The position numbers and the translations under genes were made by a program. 64,000 nt of DNA, from NCBI GenBank assembly GCA_009692155.1, contig SHZW01000007.1, positions 1-64,000 of the forward strand, written 5' to 3'. Shown in pieces: positions 1 to 6,951 of this stretch. The notes under the pieces were generated by a model. It worked only from the letters and a program-made list of their open reading frames with translations. It ran no database searches and was not told where the DNA came from. Position 1 is the first letter of the stretch. Each line of letters starts with the position of its first letter. The DNA is from Nitrospiraceae bacterium. GTDB lineage: Bacteria > Nitrospirota > Nitrospiria > Nitrospirales > Nitrospiraceae.

Positions 1-1
1 C

Positions 2-151
2 ACGGCCAACACCTACCTGCACCTGTCTCCTGGGGGGAACCGGAGCGCCGTAGATCTGCTGGACGGAGCCCCGAAAGAGCCTGTTTTAGACGGGAACCGT
101 GACCGGAACCGTGATAGTGAAGGGGCGGTTGAAGTTAAGTCTTTGGTTTAG
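2..151 (+). CDS. Tyrosine recombinase (phage integrase family), C-terminal fragment cut by window edge
   Basis: An open frame enters from the left edge and stops with TAG at 149-151. Its first residues read TANTYLHLSPGGNRSAVDLL, which matches the end of the tyrosine recombinase catalytic domain, where the Tyr of the A-x-T-Y-x-H-L motif attacks DNA. The catalytic Tyr is the fifth visible residue. The arginines and His of the active site lie outside the window, so activity cannot be judged. The tail of about 28 residues after the motif is charged and unremarkable. Its position next to a PIN toxin pair suggests the edge of a mobile or formerly mobile segment. The family call rests on one short motif. 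Confidence 0.6.
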   Translation, partial: TANTYLHLSPGGNRSAVDLLDGAPKEPVLDGNRDRNRDSEGAVEVKSLV

Positions 152-329
152 TAGCAAATACGGTCGCGTCGCAGGAGACGTACTTGATCTGCTTCATCGG
201 AATGATGGTCACTTCCAGCGCGGTATCCACTTCCAGCACTTCCATGTCCTCGCTGATGGTGTGCCGGATGGCGTCTTTCACCAGCAATTCCTGATTATCC
301 ACGAAAACCACTTTCACCCAATAGGTCAC
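135..329 (-). CDS. Small conserved-looking hypothetical protein (64 aa)
   Basis: I do not recognise this protein. The best start is GTG at 327-329, because an AAGGGGG ribosome site lies about 6 bases upstream. A TTG two codons earlier is possible. The product alternates hydrophobic and charged residues (about ten beta-strand-like segments would be too many, so probably one small mixed alpha/beta domain), has no signal peptide and no Cys pair. The 3' end overlaps the tail of the integrase on the other strand by 17 bases. It is read in the same direction as the toxin pair but is separated from it by about 30 bases, so it may be the last gene of that unit. Confidence 0.45.
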   Translation of the reverse strand: MTYWVKVVFVDNQELLVKDAIRHTISEDMEVLEVDTALEVTIIPMKQIKYVSCDATVFATKPKT

Positions 330-359
330 GTCCAACCCCCTTCGTCGTGTGCGTGCGGC

Positions 360-806
360 TTATTCATCCTCTTCCGGATTGATCGGATTCATTCCCAGCG
401 GTTTGCACAATTCAAGAATTTTCCGGTCCGTGCTGACGACTGACAGACGTAACGATCGAAATTCGTACGCGAGCATGAGATGGACGGCCTGGGGCGCGCG
501 CAGCACAGGAAAGTCGAGGAGCAGTTGCTTGGTGGCCGTGAACGTCTCGCTTGTCGGCGTGGCGAAGTGGTAGACCCCGCGCATGGATTCGGCTTCGAAT
601 TTTAAGAGCACCGAGTACCAGTCGTCGCGGGTCAACTGCCCTTCGCGTGCCTTGAGCGCAAACAATGCGTAGAACTCGGTGATTGTGGGGCCTCCGACGA
701 TGATCGTTTTCTCCCGCTTGGTCATCAGGCTGTTGACGATGCGGGAGCCACGTTCGCGGCTGTAGCGCTTGACGAGCGCCGTGGAGTCAAAATAGTAGTA
801 CGGCAT
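360..806 (-). CDS. PIN-domain protein, VapC-like toxin with an altered active site
   Basis: A 148-residue protein with the single-domain length of VapC-type ribonuclease toxins. D7 (YYFDSTALVKRY), E44 (ITEFYAL) and D127 (VSTDRKIL) fit the acidic residues that hold Mg2+ in PIN nucleases. The third acidic position, normally the Asp in a RALDALHLA-type motif, is Gln here (RAPQAVHL, Q106). The start ATG overlaps the stop of the upstream gene as TAATG and has a GAGGAGAG ribosome site, so the two are translationally coupled like vapBC pairs. The fold call is good. Whether it still cleaves RNA is uncertain because of Q106. Confidence 0.8.
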   Translation of the reverse strand: MPYYYFDSTALVKRYSRERGSRIVNSLMTKREKTIIVGGPTITEFYALFALKAREGQLTRDDWYSVLLKFEAESMRGVYHFATPTSETFTATKQLLLDFPVLRAPQAVHLMLAYEFRSLRLSVVSTDRKILELCKPLGMNPINPEEDE

Positions 807-1060
807 TAGGCTCTCCTCGAGACGATGAACTCTGCAAGGGCTGTGCGGAGCTTGGACAGGCGGTCCTGGATTTCTTCGATGGGCAGCTCCTCGTAGCCCT
901 GCCGCCGGAGAGGGGTCAGCAGACTGGCCTGGTTCACCGCCTCCGTGTCGCGCTTGAGCCGCTCTACGGCCAGTTGCTTGGAGACGCGGCTGGGCATTTT
1001 TCGGCGAGATCCCGTGTCATGGGACTCGGATGAATCGGAACGGGTCGAGCGATTCTTCAT
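806..1060 (-). CDS. Putative antitoxin partner of the PIN protein (84 aa)
   Basis: Starts at ATG 1058-1060 with AGGAGA just upstream. Longer versions of this frame run into the neighbouring lipoprotein gene and lack support. The first third is rich in Lys, Arg and Ser, and the rest is predicted helical with an acidic stretch (EELPIEEIQDRLSKL). I see no clear AbrB, Phd or ribbon-helix-helix signature. The antitoxin role is inferred only from size, charge and the TAATG overlap with the downstream PIN gene. It begins 7 bases after the stop of the LPP20-like lipoprotein gene, so transcription may run through from it. Confidence 0.5.
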   Translation of the reverse strand: MKNRSTRSDSSESHDTGSRRKMPSRVSKQLAVERLKRDTEAVNQASLLTPLRRQGYEELPIEEIQDRLSKLRTALAEFIVSRRA

Positions 1061-1067
1061 CGTCTCC

Positions 1068-2228
1068 TCATAGTGGTGGTTTGTGAGCAGCCGGTGTCTC
1101 TTCGCCACGCGTGCTTTGTTGCGGGCAAGCGGCCGGAGGGAGATTTGCCGGCTGGTTCTGGTCCCCGTAGACGTACCCGGCCAGCGTCCTGGCCAGTTCC
1201 GACGAGACTTCTTGTTGCATGACACGGACAGCCTTCGCCGTGGCTTCGGCCTGCGTCAAATGCCCTTCCCGCTCTCCGCGCGAAACGGCCCCGACAACAT
1301 GCTGCGTGCCTGATTCCAGAATGACAAAATCGCTGCACCAACGGACATAGCGGAAGCGAGGATCGGGCACGTCTATATCGAACAGCCGCACCGTGCCTTT
1401 GACCAGTAGCTCCAACGGTTTGCCTCCATCCCGTCCGGCTGCCGGCTCTTCGGCGCCGGCCGGCTTGGCCGTCACCGGCAGCCCTTCCCGGACCAGTCCT
1501 TCGATGACGGCGCGGCGAACCGGCTCAATCTGATCTCCCAGGACCTCCACGCTGACCAACAGGTGAGCAGCCATAAACTGTTCGAGCGCTCCTGTCAACT
1601 CTGCGACGCGATGTCGGGACGGTGTCCCCTGCCCGCTCGCCCTGATCACGCGGAGATCGGCATTGTAGGCTTCCCGGAGCACGAGATTCTTGATTGCGCG
1701 CCGCAGGCTGCGGATTGTGACGAGTGTATCCGCCGTGTGGCGGGATTCCGCCAGATCCGTCTCTGTTGTGCGATCGAGTTCCGTCATCCGTTCGGCGAGG
1801 GCCGTGGTGGCTTGCGCGCGATGCATGCCGGCCAAAACATGATGCTGCCTGCTTGCGGGATTCACCCAGGCATCCAGAATGCGGACGCTTTCCAGGACCT
1901 TGTCCGTGGAGACGCGGGTCAGTTGATCCAGCGTCAGCCGGCGCTCCGTGTTCGCTTGGCCCTTGGCTTCCAACAGGAGGAAGGATTCCCAGTCCTTGGA
2001 CTCCGCTTCAACCTTGGCCGTGAAGACCCGGGCGACGGCACCGTAGGCCCGCTCCTCGGCGGCAGGCCGCGAATCGGCCTGCCCGACGCCCAACAGGTAT
2101 TGGTCGGCGGGATAGTCCCTGCTGTTCCCTTCGACCCAGGCCGGTTGCGTACGGTGGCCCGCGCACCCGGCGAGCACGCCGTTCATGGCCACAAGCACGA
2201 TGATCAGGACTGTGCGGGACTTCAACAT
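1068..2228 (-). CDS. LPP20-like secreted lipoprotein (386 aa)
   Basis: The start is ATG at 2226-2228, preceded by GGAGGGACGGTT. The N-terminus is a hydrophobic signal ending in the lipobox VLAGC, so a mature lipoprotein anchored at Cys is expected. The segment PAWVEGNSRDYPADQYLLGVG followed by an Ala/Glu/Arg-rich helix is typical of the LPP20 family (the Helicobacter LPP20/FlgP type fold). The protein is longer than classical LPP20 (about 175 aa), with a C-terminal half reading as mixed alpha/beta. It is the last of four consecutive lipoprotein genes on this strand. The molecular role is unknown. LPP20 proteins are usually outer-membrane or surface-associated. Confidence 0.7.
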   Translation of the reverse strand: MLKSRTVLIIVLVAMNGVLAGCAGHRTQPAWVEGNSRDYPADQYLLGVGQADSRPAAEERAYGAVARVFTAKVEAESKDWESFLLLEAKGQANTERRLTLDQLTRVSTDKVLESVRILDAWVNPASRQHHVLAGMHRAQATTALAERMTELDRTTETDLAESRHTADTLVTIRSLRRAIKNLVLREAYNADLRVIRASGQGTPSRHRVAELTGALEQFMAAHLLVSVEVLGDQIEPVRRAVIEGLVREGLPVTAKPAGAEEPAAGRDGGKPLELLVKGTVRLFDIDVPDPRFRYVRWCSDFVILESGTQHVVGAVSRGEREGHLTQAEATAKAVRVMQQEVSSELARTLAGYVYGDQNQPANLPPAACPQQSTRGEETPAAHKPPL

Positions 2229-2290
2229 AACCGTCCCTCCATATTCTTTCGTTTTTGACACATCACGCGTCACCCTCACGCATCACGGAC

Positions 2291-3784
2291 TTACGGCATC
2301 ACCCGTTCCGTGAAGAACTTGGTTTCCCCGCCGCGCAACGTGACGGCGTGGACGGCTTCGCGCCCAACCGGCCCGCCGCCCTTGCCGATGGGGCGGATGC
2401 GCAGCTCGTAGGAACCGGGCGGCACCCACAGCCGCGCGACGTGAATTTCATCCGGCAGAGTTTGCCAGATTCGTTTGTCCGCTTCCTCCGTGGAGATCGC
2501 CAGAGCCTTGGCCAGGCTGCCGACCAACAGGCCGATCAGCTGTCCCATGGCATCCCGCCCGGCGGCGGCCCGCGCGCCGCGTGCGAAGCCTTCGGCGGCT
2601 GCATATTTCACCGCGCCGCGCGCCACGGCTTTCACGGCCACGCTGTTGAACTCGTCGGAGAATTGTTTGGCCGCCAGCGCGCTCACATCCTGCACCAGTT
2701 CGGTCCGGGTGCCGTGGGTTCCGTCGGCACCGACCAGGTTCACCTGCCCGAAGGCCACGGCGGTCTTCCTCGGAACCAGCCTCGGCAGCGCGACCCGGAC
2801 GACGCGACCGTTCAAGCCATACAGTGCGCTCTCCACGGCGCGCGCTTCCCGCTGGTTCGTGTTGGGGCCGATTGCCTGCTTGGTCACCAGGACCAGCCGC
2901 AGGGCGTCGAGGCTGATGGGAAGGTCGAGAAACTGGTCCTCCTTGCGCGGCGCGCTGCCATTATAACTGACCACGACGACCTGGGCGAGTTGCTGTAGGT
3001 CGGCGGACGGCTGCCAGGGCGTGTCGGCAAAGGCCTCCCGGTACTGCTCGTGTTCGTCGGTCAGATGGAGCGTGTCGGTGATGCGGAGGAGATCGGTCCT
3101 GAGCATGGGCGGCGTCGGCGTCCGCGACCAGGCCCGCGCGGCCAGATAGGTGTCGTAGGCTTTCCGGTAGGCAATGAAGGCGTCGCTGAATTCGCCCGCT
3201 GCTTCGTACAGGACGCCACTCAGGTACCGGGCCAGGCCGTCGTCCTTGTAGGCGTCCGGCTTGTCTCCCACCCGATCGGCGAGGACATTCAAGCGGTGAT
3301 CCACGCGCCGCGCTTCCACGAGCGCATCCTGGAGATTGCCGCCCACCGCATAGTTGAGCGCCTTGAGCACGTTGAGCATGACCTGCTCGTAAGGGGCTCC
3401 TTCGAAGGGAAGCTCGGTATCGTTGTAGAGAAATGCCCTGGCTTCGGTGGTGATCCGGCGGGTATAGAGCTGTTCGACTTCCTGATCTGCCTTGTCGAGC
3501 ACGGCGGTGCTCTCTTCGTAGCGGCTGGCCAGGTGAAGTGTCATGCCGCGGTCCATGCGATAGAGGACCTGGCTCTTGGCGTCATAGTCTTTATGGGCCT
3601 CTTCGACGATGGCGTCGGCGCGCTGGACATCCCCCGTCCGCAGGCTTTCTTCGATCAGCGCGTACCGGTTGGTGGCCGGACCGCAGGCGCTCAGAAGAAG
3701 CGCCAGCAGAACGATGGGGACAAGCGAGGACGAATGACGCGCGATCACGGGTGGCGCGCTGAGTGGGCTAGCAGGCTTGAACAA
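2291..3784 (-). CDS. COG3014-like lipoprotein with TPR-type helical repeats (497 aa)
   Basis: Signal peptide with lipobox LLLSAC. The mature part starts with helical hairpins resembling tetratricopeptide repeats (residues about 45-230), followed by a beta-rich segment and a conserved-looking C-terminal part that ends in a motif about surface or envelope (VPPGSYELRIRP, then GGETKFF). This matches my memory of the COG3014 family, whose members sit beside LpoB-like and LPP20-like lipoproteins, exactly the neighbours found here. The start at ATG 3782-3784 lies 12 bases from the next gene. A role in cell-envelope biogenesis is inferred from context; no enzyme motif is visible. Confidence 0.65.
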   Translation of the reverse strand: MFKPASPLSAPPVIARHSSSLVPIVLLALLLSACGPATNRYALIEESLRTGDVQRADAIVEEAHKDYDAKSQVLYRMDRGMTLHLASRYEESTAVLDKADQEVEQLYTRRITTEARAFLYNDTELPFEGAPYEQVMLNVLKALNYAVGGNLQDALVEARRVDHRLNVLADRVGDKPDAYKDDGLARYLSGVLYEAAGEFSDAFIAYRKAYDTYLAARAWSRTPTPPMLRTDLLRITDTLHLTDEHEQYREAFADTPWQPSADLQQLAQVVVVSYNGSAPRKEDQFLDLPISLDALRLVLVTKQAIGPNTNQREARAVESALYGLNGRVVRVALPRLVPRKTAVAFGQVNLVGADGTHGTRTELVQDVSALAAKQFSDEFNSVAVKAVARGAVKYAAAEGFARGARAAAGRDAMGQLIGLLVGSLAKALAISTEEADKRIWQTLPDEIHVARLWVPPGSYELRIRPIGKGGGPVGREAVHAVTLRGGETKFFTERVMP

Positions 3785-3796
3785 GACCCGTGGGGC

Positions 3797-4456
3797 CTAG
3801 AATACTGTTCGTTTACGCTCGACGACTTTCTTGATTTTCTTCTGCCCGAACCACGCCTTGACGTTGCTTTCCAAATCGACCAGTTCCAGGTCCACCTGGT
3901 AAAACACTGCCTTGACCCCGTCTGCTTCATCGAGGATCGTCGAGATGTACCCCTTCATCATGTAGTCGGCGCCGACCTCTTTGCCGGGAGCTTTTTGCGT
4001 ATCTTCACGGGCGTGCATGGCCTGCTCCTCCCGTTCCTGGCGAATCTCTTCCCGCTCGCCGCGGCCGGCGACGAAGGTCACTTTTTGGGAGTTGACCAGT
4101 TCCCGTTGCAGATCGGTCACGAACGTCTGGACATTGATGTGTTCGTGGCTCTTGTTCGTGATCATGCCGACGACGACGACCGGCTGCTTCCCTCGATGGC
4201 TTCTGGTGTAATTGTCCAGCCAGGGCGTGCCAAGGGCTTCCTTGACCATCCCTTCGGCAACCATCCGTGAATCCGTGTCGTTCCACCGCCCGCTCAGGTC
4301 CGTGACGACACCCGCGTCCACGCGGGTGACTTTCGTTTCAGCCCCGCAACCGGCCAGGATGGTCAGCATGGCGAAGGCGAGCATCAAGGAAGTGCTGAGT
4401 GCTGAGTGCTGAGTGCTGAGGGTATACTTTTCTGCGCAGTCTTGTCCCATCGTCAT
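3797..4456 (-). CDS. LpoB-like lipoprotein (penicillin-binding protein activator family) with repeat-modified leader
   Basis: A 219-residue lipoprotein. The core from about residue 40 on (GRWNDTDSRMVAEGMV, then VVVGMITNKSHEHINVQTF and the TYPE-like GADYMMKGYI) matches the LpoB/COG3417 family, outer-membrane lipoproteins that activate peptidoglycan synthase PBP1b in enterobacteria. The ribosome site GAGGAGCAAGGA lies before ATGACGATG at 4456, favouring this start. Between it and the hydrophobic core LMLAFAMLTILAGC are residues YTLSTQHSALSTS, encoded by a heptanucleotide array at 4393-4420. An internal ATG at 4384, just after the array, would give a conventional signal peptide but has no ribosome site. 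Confidence 0.7.
   Translation of the reverse strand: MTMGQDCAEKYTLSTQHSALSTSLMLAFAMLTILAGCGAETKVTRVDAGVVTDLSGRWNDTDSRMVAEGMVKEALGTPWLDNYTRSHRGKQPVVVVGMITNKSHEHINVQTFVTDLQRELVNSQKVTFVAGRGEREEIRQEREEQAMHAREDTQKAPGKEVGADYMMKGYISTILDEADGVKAVFYQVDLELVDLESNVKAWFGQKKIKKVVERKRTVF
4393..4420. repeat. Four tandem copies of heptanucleotide TGCTGAG
   Basis: TGCTGAG is repeated four times without a mismatch. The array lies inside the leader of the LpoB-like gene, where on the coding strand it is read as LSTQHSALST. Seven is not a multiple of three, so gain or loss of one unit would shift the frame between the strong ribosome site and the signal peptide. Related degenerate arrays occur at 52417-52444 and 52501-52528. 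Confidence 0.9.
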
Positions 4457-4486
4457 TCCTTGCTCCTCATGCCTTACTCCTCACGG

Positions 4487-5053
4487 TTACTTCGGTGCTT
4501 GCTTGGTCTCTTCTTTTTCTAGTTTCTCGAACAGGCGGTCGGCGTTTTTCCGGACGAAGTCACGGACTTCCGCGTTCAGTTCTTTCGACTCTTCGAGCTT
4601 ATTCTTGACGTCTTTGAGATCCAGTTTGGCGAGCACGTAGTAGATGCCGCTGTCTTCATCCTTGTATCGCTCGATGGGCCGGACCCCATTCAGCGTGACG
4701 GCGGAGAACGTCTTGATCGCCCGCTCCACGTTCTGCTCTTCGGTGGATTTGGTGAAGTCGTTGGCAGAGGTGGAAGCTGCGTAGTCCTTCATGAGATAGG
4801 CCGAGTAGGTCTGGAAGTTCTTGGCGATTTCGGCGCGCGCCCGGTTTTCCGCCGCGTCCCAGGCCAGCGGCTCGTTTTTGATGCCGAAGATCGAGCCGAC
4901 GCCGTAGAAAGCCTTGTCGTCCTTGCCGTTCATGACGCCGGAGCCTTGAGTGACCCATTTCGGGGTGCCGCTGCAAGCCACCAGGCCGATGACGAGGATA
5001 GCGGCTAGGCTTCCGCGCATCGCTTGTGAAATCCCGTGGACTGTGGACATCAT
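4487..5053 (-). CDS. LPP20-family lipoprotein (188 aa)
   Basis: Begins ATGATG at 5053 with AGGAGG 8 bases upstream. The signal peptide ends in a lipobox (IGLVACSG). The mature part begins TPKWVTQGSG and contains KAFYGVGSIFGIKN and an Ala/Arg-rich helix (DAAENRARAEIAKNFQTY), the hallmark pattern of LPP20 proteins. Length agrees with the family. It is the first gene of the four-lipoprotein run, and the region upstream (5054-5160) should hold the promoter, although I cannot place one with confidence. The C-terminus is a charged helix. Function unknown beyond envelope localisation. Confidence 0.75.
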   Translation of the reverse strand: MMSTVHGISQAMRGSLAAILVIGLVACSGTPKWVTQGSGVMNGKDDKAFYGVGSIFGIKNEPLAWDAAENRARAEIAKNFQTYSAYLMKDYAASTSANDFTKSTEEQNVERAIKTFSAVTLNGVRPIERYKDEDSGIYYVLAKLDLKDVKNKLEESKELNAEVRDFVRKNADRLFEKLEKEETKQAPK

Positions 5054-5235
5054 GGGTGCATCCTCCTTGGTGTGAAGCTCGATCGGGCTGCTGGAGCCGT
5101 GTTCACTGTTGTGTCCTCATCTAAAAATAATGCTAACATGCACCCCCAGACCTGTCAACGCGACGGAGCAGAGCGGGTTGATACGGAAAATCAGTCGTTC
5201 CCAGGTATGGGAGGTTTTTTACGAAGGGGGTGCTT

Positions 5236-5406
5236 GTGGCTGACGTCAAGGTGGAGGATGGCATCATTTCCGTCAAAGACCTGGTGGTGCAGGACCCAAA
5301 GGCGGCTGCCGTGCTGATGGAATATCCGGAGGCCAAATGGCCGGAGATTACGCGCCGGGCGTTGAAGATCGGGCTGGGCTATTTGAAAGGCGGCGCTCAG
5401 GGCTAA
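5236..5406 (+). CDS. Small hypothetical protein (56 aa), GTG start
   Basis: The frame reads MADVKVEDGIISVKDLVVQD at its start and ends LKIGLGYLKGGAQG before TAA. GAAGGGGG upstream supports GTG at 5236; a GTG two codons earlier is too close to it. The product looks like a compact helical domain: a short beta hairpin, then two helices (KAAAVLMEYPEAKWPEITRRALKIGLGYL). I do not recognise a family. It is read toward the caspase-like gene on the other strand and diverges from the lipoprotein operon, so it probably has its own promoter in 5060-5220. Confidence 0.5.
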   Translation: MADVKVEDGIISVKDLVVQDPKAAAVLMEYPEAKWPEITRRALKIGLGYLKGGAQG

Positions 5407-5409
5407 AGA

Positions 5410-5502
5410 ATACAGAGCATATGGCTAATGGCCTCTAGCTATGAAACTTCTTCTGCGCATTCCGTCGGAGCTATCAGCTATTTGCTATAAGCTATACGCT
5501 TT
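5410..5502. repeat. GCTAT-rich short repeat region between convergent genes
   Basis: The 96-base gap between two convergent stop codons contains repeated forms of AGCTAT, for example at 5468-5500 (GAGCTATCAGCTATTTGCTA and TAAGCTATACGC). A related, inverted version lies at 47660-47700, again between two convergent genes. The two share the string GCTATTTGCTA. Function unknown. It could act as a bidirectional terminator or simply be a dispersed repeat. Confidence 0.55.
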
Positions 5503-6849
5503 TCATTTCGTGCCGGCTTTCTCGATGTAGTCCTTGGCCCTGGCTTCCGTCCCGCCGGTTTCCAGATATTTTCTGTACGACTCCAGGGCTTTGTTCTGAT
5601 CCTTCAAATCTTCGGCGTAGAGATCTCCGAGAACCAGCAGCGCGTCCGAGTTGTCCGGATTCAGGGCCAGCGCGCGTTGCATTGCCTGTTCCGCTTCCTT
5701 GTATTGCTGCTTCTTCAGCAGAATGAGTCCCTGTGTGTAGTGCGAGTCCGGATTCTCCGCCGCATACTTGACGGCCTGGTTCGCCGCGATCAGCGCGTCA
5801 TCCTGATTGGACAGATATTCCATCAGCACGTAGCTTTTTAAAATATACGCGTCGCCGTAGGTGGGGTTGTATTCCAGGGCCTTGTTCAGGCTGTTCAGCG
5901 CCTCCTGCGGCGGGCGTTGCTGCTGCAGCGTTGTGAAGGCCAGATCGTACAGTTCCTTGGCCGCCTCGACGCGCTCCGCGTCTGTTTTCGGCTCGCCGCC
6001 GGCCCGGAATGTCCCTCTCTTGCCCTCGACCAGAATCATGTCTCCGTCTCCGTCGAGGCGTACAATTTGGGGATGCTGCTTGCCGGCCGTGGCCTTTTCA
6101 ACCTGCTGCTTGCTATAGGTTCCGAGTTCACTCACCATCAGCCAGCCGTTTTTGTCTGTGTCTGCCGCGCCCTGCAAGCCGGCGGTGAGTGCGCGCAGGA
6201 ACAGGCTCTGCCCGTCCTTTTGTGCAGTGGCCTCCCCTTTATTAGCCGCCGTGAGGACCTGCACGGCCCTCTTGTCCGTCTCTTCTTCCGGCGCGCCGCG
6301 GCCTTCCAGCGACAACTGCTGCGGGGCTGTGATGTCCCATCCACTGACACCGGCATTGATGATAAACAGAATGTGTTTGGACATCACCCTCCGGGAGAAA
6401 TCCTTCAGGTCGTCCAGCGTCACGGCTTTGGCGGCGTTGTTGATCTGGGCATCCCAGGGAACCAGATAGCCCAGGTCCTTGCCACTGCTGTCTCGCGTGA
6501 CGCCGGCGTGGCCGGCATAGAAGATCACGACACGGTCCTGACGTCCGACCTTGCGCAGCAGCACATCATTGAGAATATATTGCATGCTCTTGAAGCTGGC
6601 CTGTTTGTCGTATACCTCGACCACTTCTTCGAATCCGAGTTTACGCAGGGCCGCAGCCAGGACTTTGCCGTCGGCGACCGGTGTCGTCAGTTTGGGAGCC
6701 AGAAGATAATCGTTGATGCCGAAGATGACGGCCCAGGATTTGTAGTACAGACCTTCGGGGCGGCCGAGCTGGGCGTCTGCTGCAGTGACGGCAAGAAAAA
6801 CGGCGGCTATGGCGGAAAGAAGAGTCCGTGTCGTCCGGCCGGGATTCAT
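5503..6849 (-). CDS. Secreted caspase-fold (C14-like) protein with TPR domain, catalytic Cys missing
   Basis: An N-terminal signal peptide (cleavage near AADA-QLGR, residue 27) precedes a caspase-like p20 domain: SWAVIFGINDY at the start, FYAGHAG with H114, then FIINAGVSGW. In active caspase/metacaspase-like proteases the second motif is DACFSG with the nucleophilic Cys. Here that position is Gly167, read directly from the DNA. Residues about 290-430 form three to four tetratricopeptide repeats (AYILKSYVLMEYLSNQDDAL and following). It is therefore probably a non-proteolytic, exported scaffold. The preceding 90 bases carry short repeats, and the gene ends 96 bases from a convergent small gene. 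Confidence 0.8.
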   Translation of the reverse strand: MNPGRTTRTLLSAIAAVFLAVTAADAQLGRPEGLYYKSWAVIFGINDYLLAPKLTTPVADGKVLAAALRKLGFEEVVEVYDKQASFKSMQYILNDVLLRKVGRQDRVVIFYAGHAGVTRDSSGKDLGYLVPWDAQINNAAKAVTLDDLKDFSRRVMSKHILFIINAGVSGWDITAPQQLSLEGRGAPEEETDKRAVQVLTAANKGEATAQKDGQSLFLRALTAGLQGAADTDKNGWLMVSELGTYSKQQVEKATAGKQHPQIVRLDGDGDMILVEGKRGTFRAGGEPKTDAERVEAAKELYDLAFTTLQQQRPPQEALNSLNKALEYNPTYGDAYILKSYVLMEYLSNQDDALIAANQAVKYAAENPDSHYTQGLILLKKQQYKEAEQAMQRALALNPDNSDALLVLGDLYAEDLKDQNKALESYRKYLETGGTEARAKDYIEKAGTK

Positions 6850-6951
6850 GGGCGCATGCTACAGCCCGGTTCTCAAAAGTGTCAAGGGAACCATCTTGCA
6901 GATCGTCAGGCGAGTTGAGCATAATGGCGCGCACGCAAGCGAGGGAATCCC

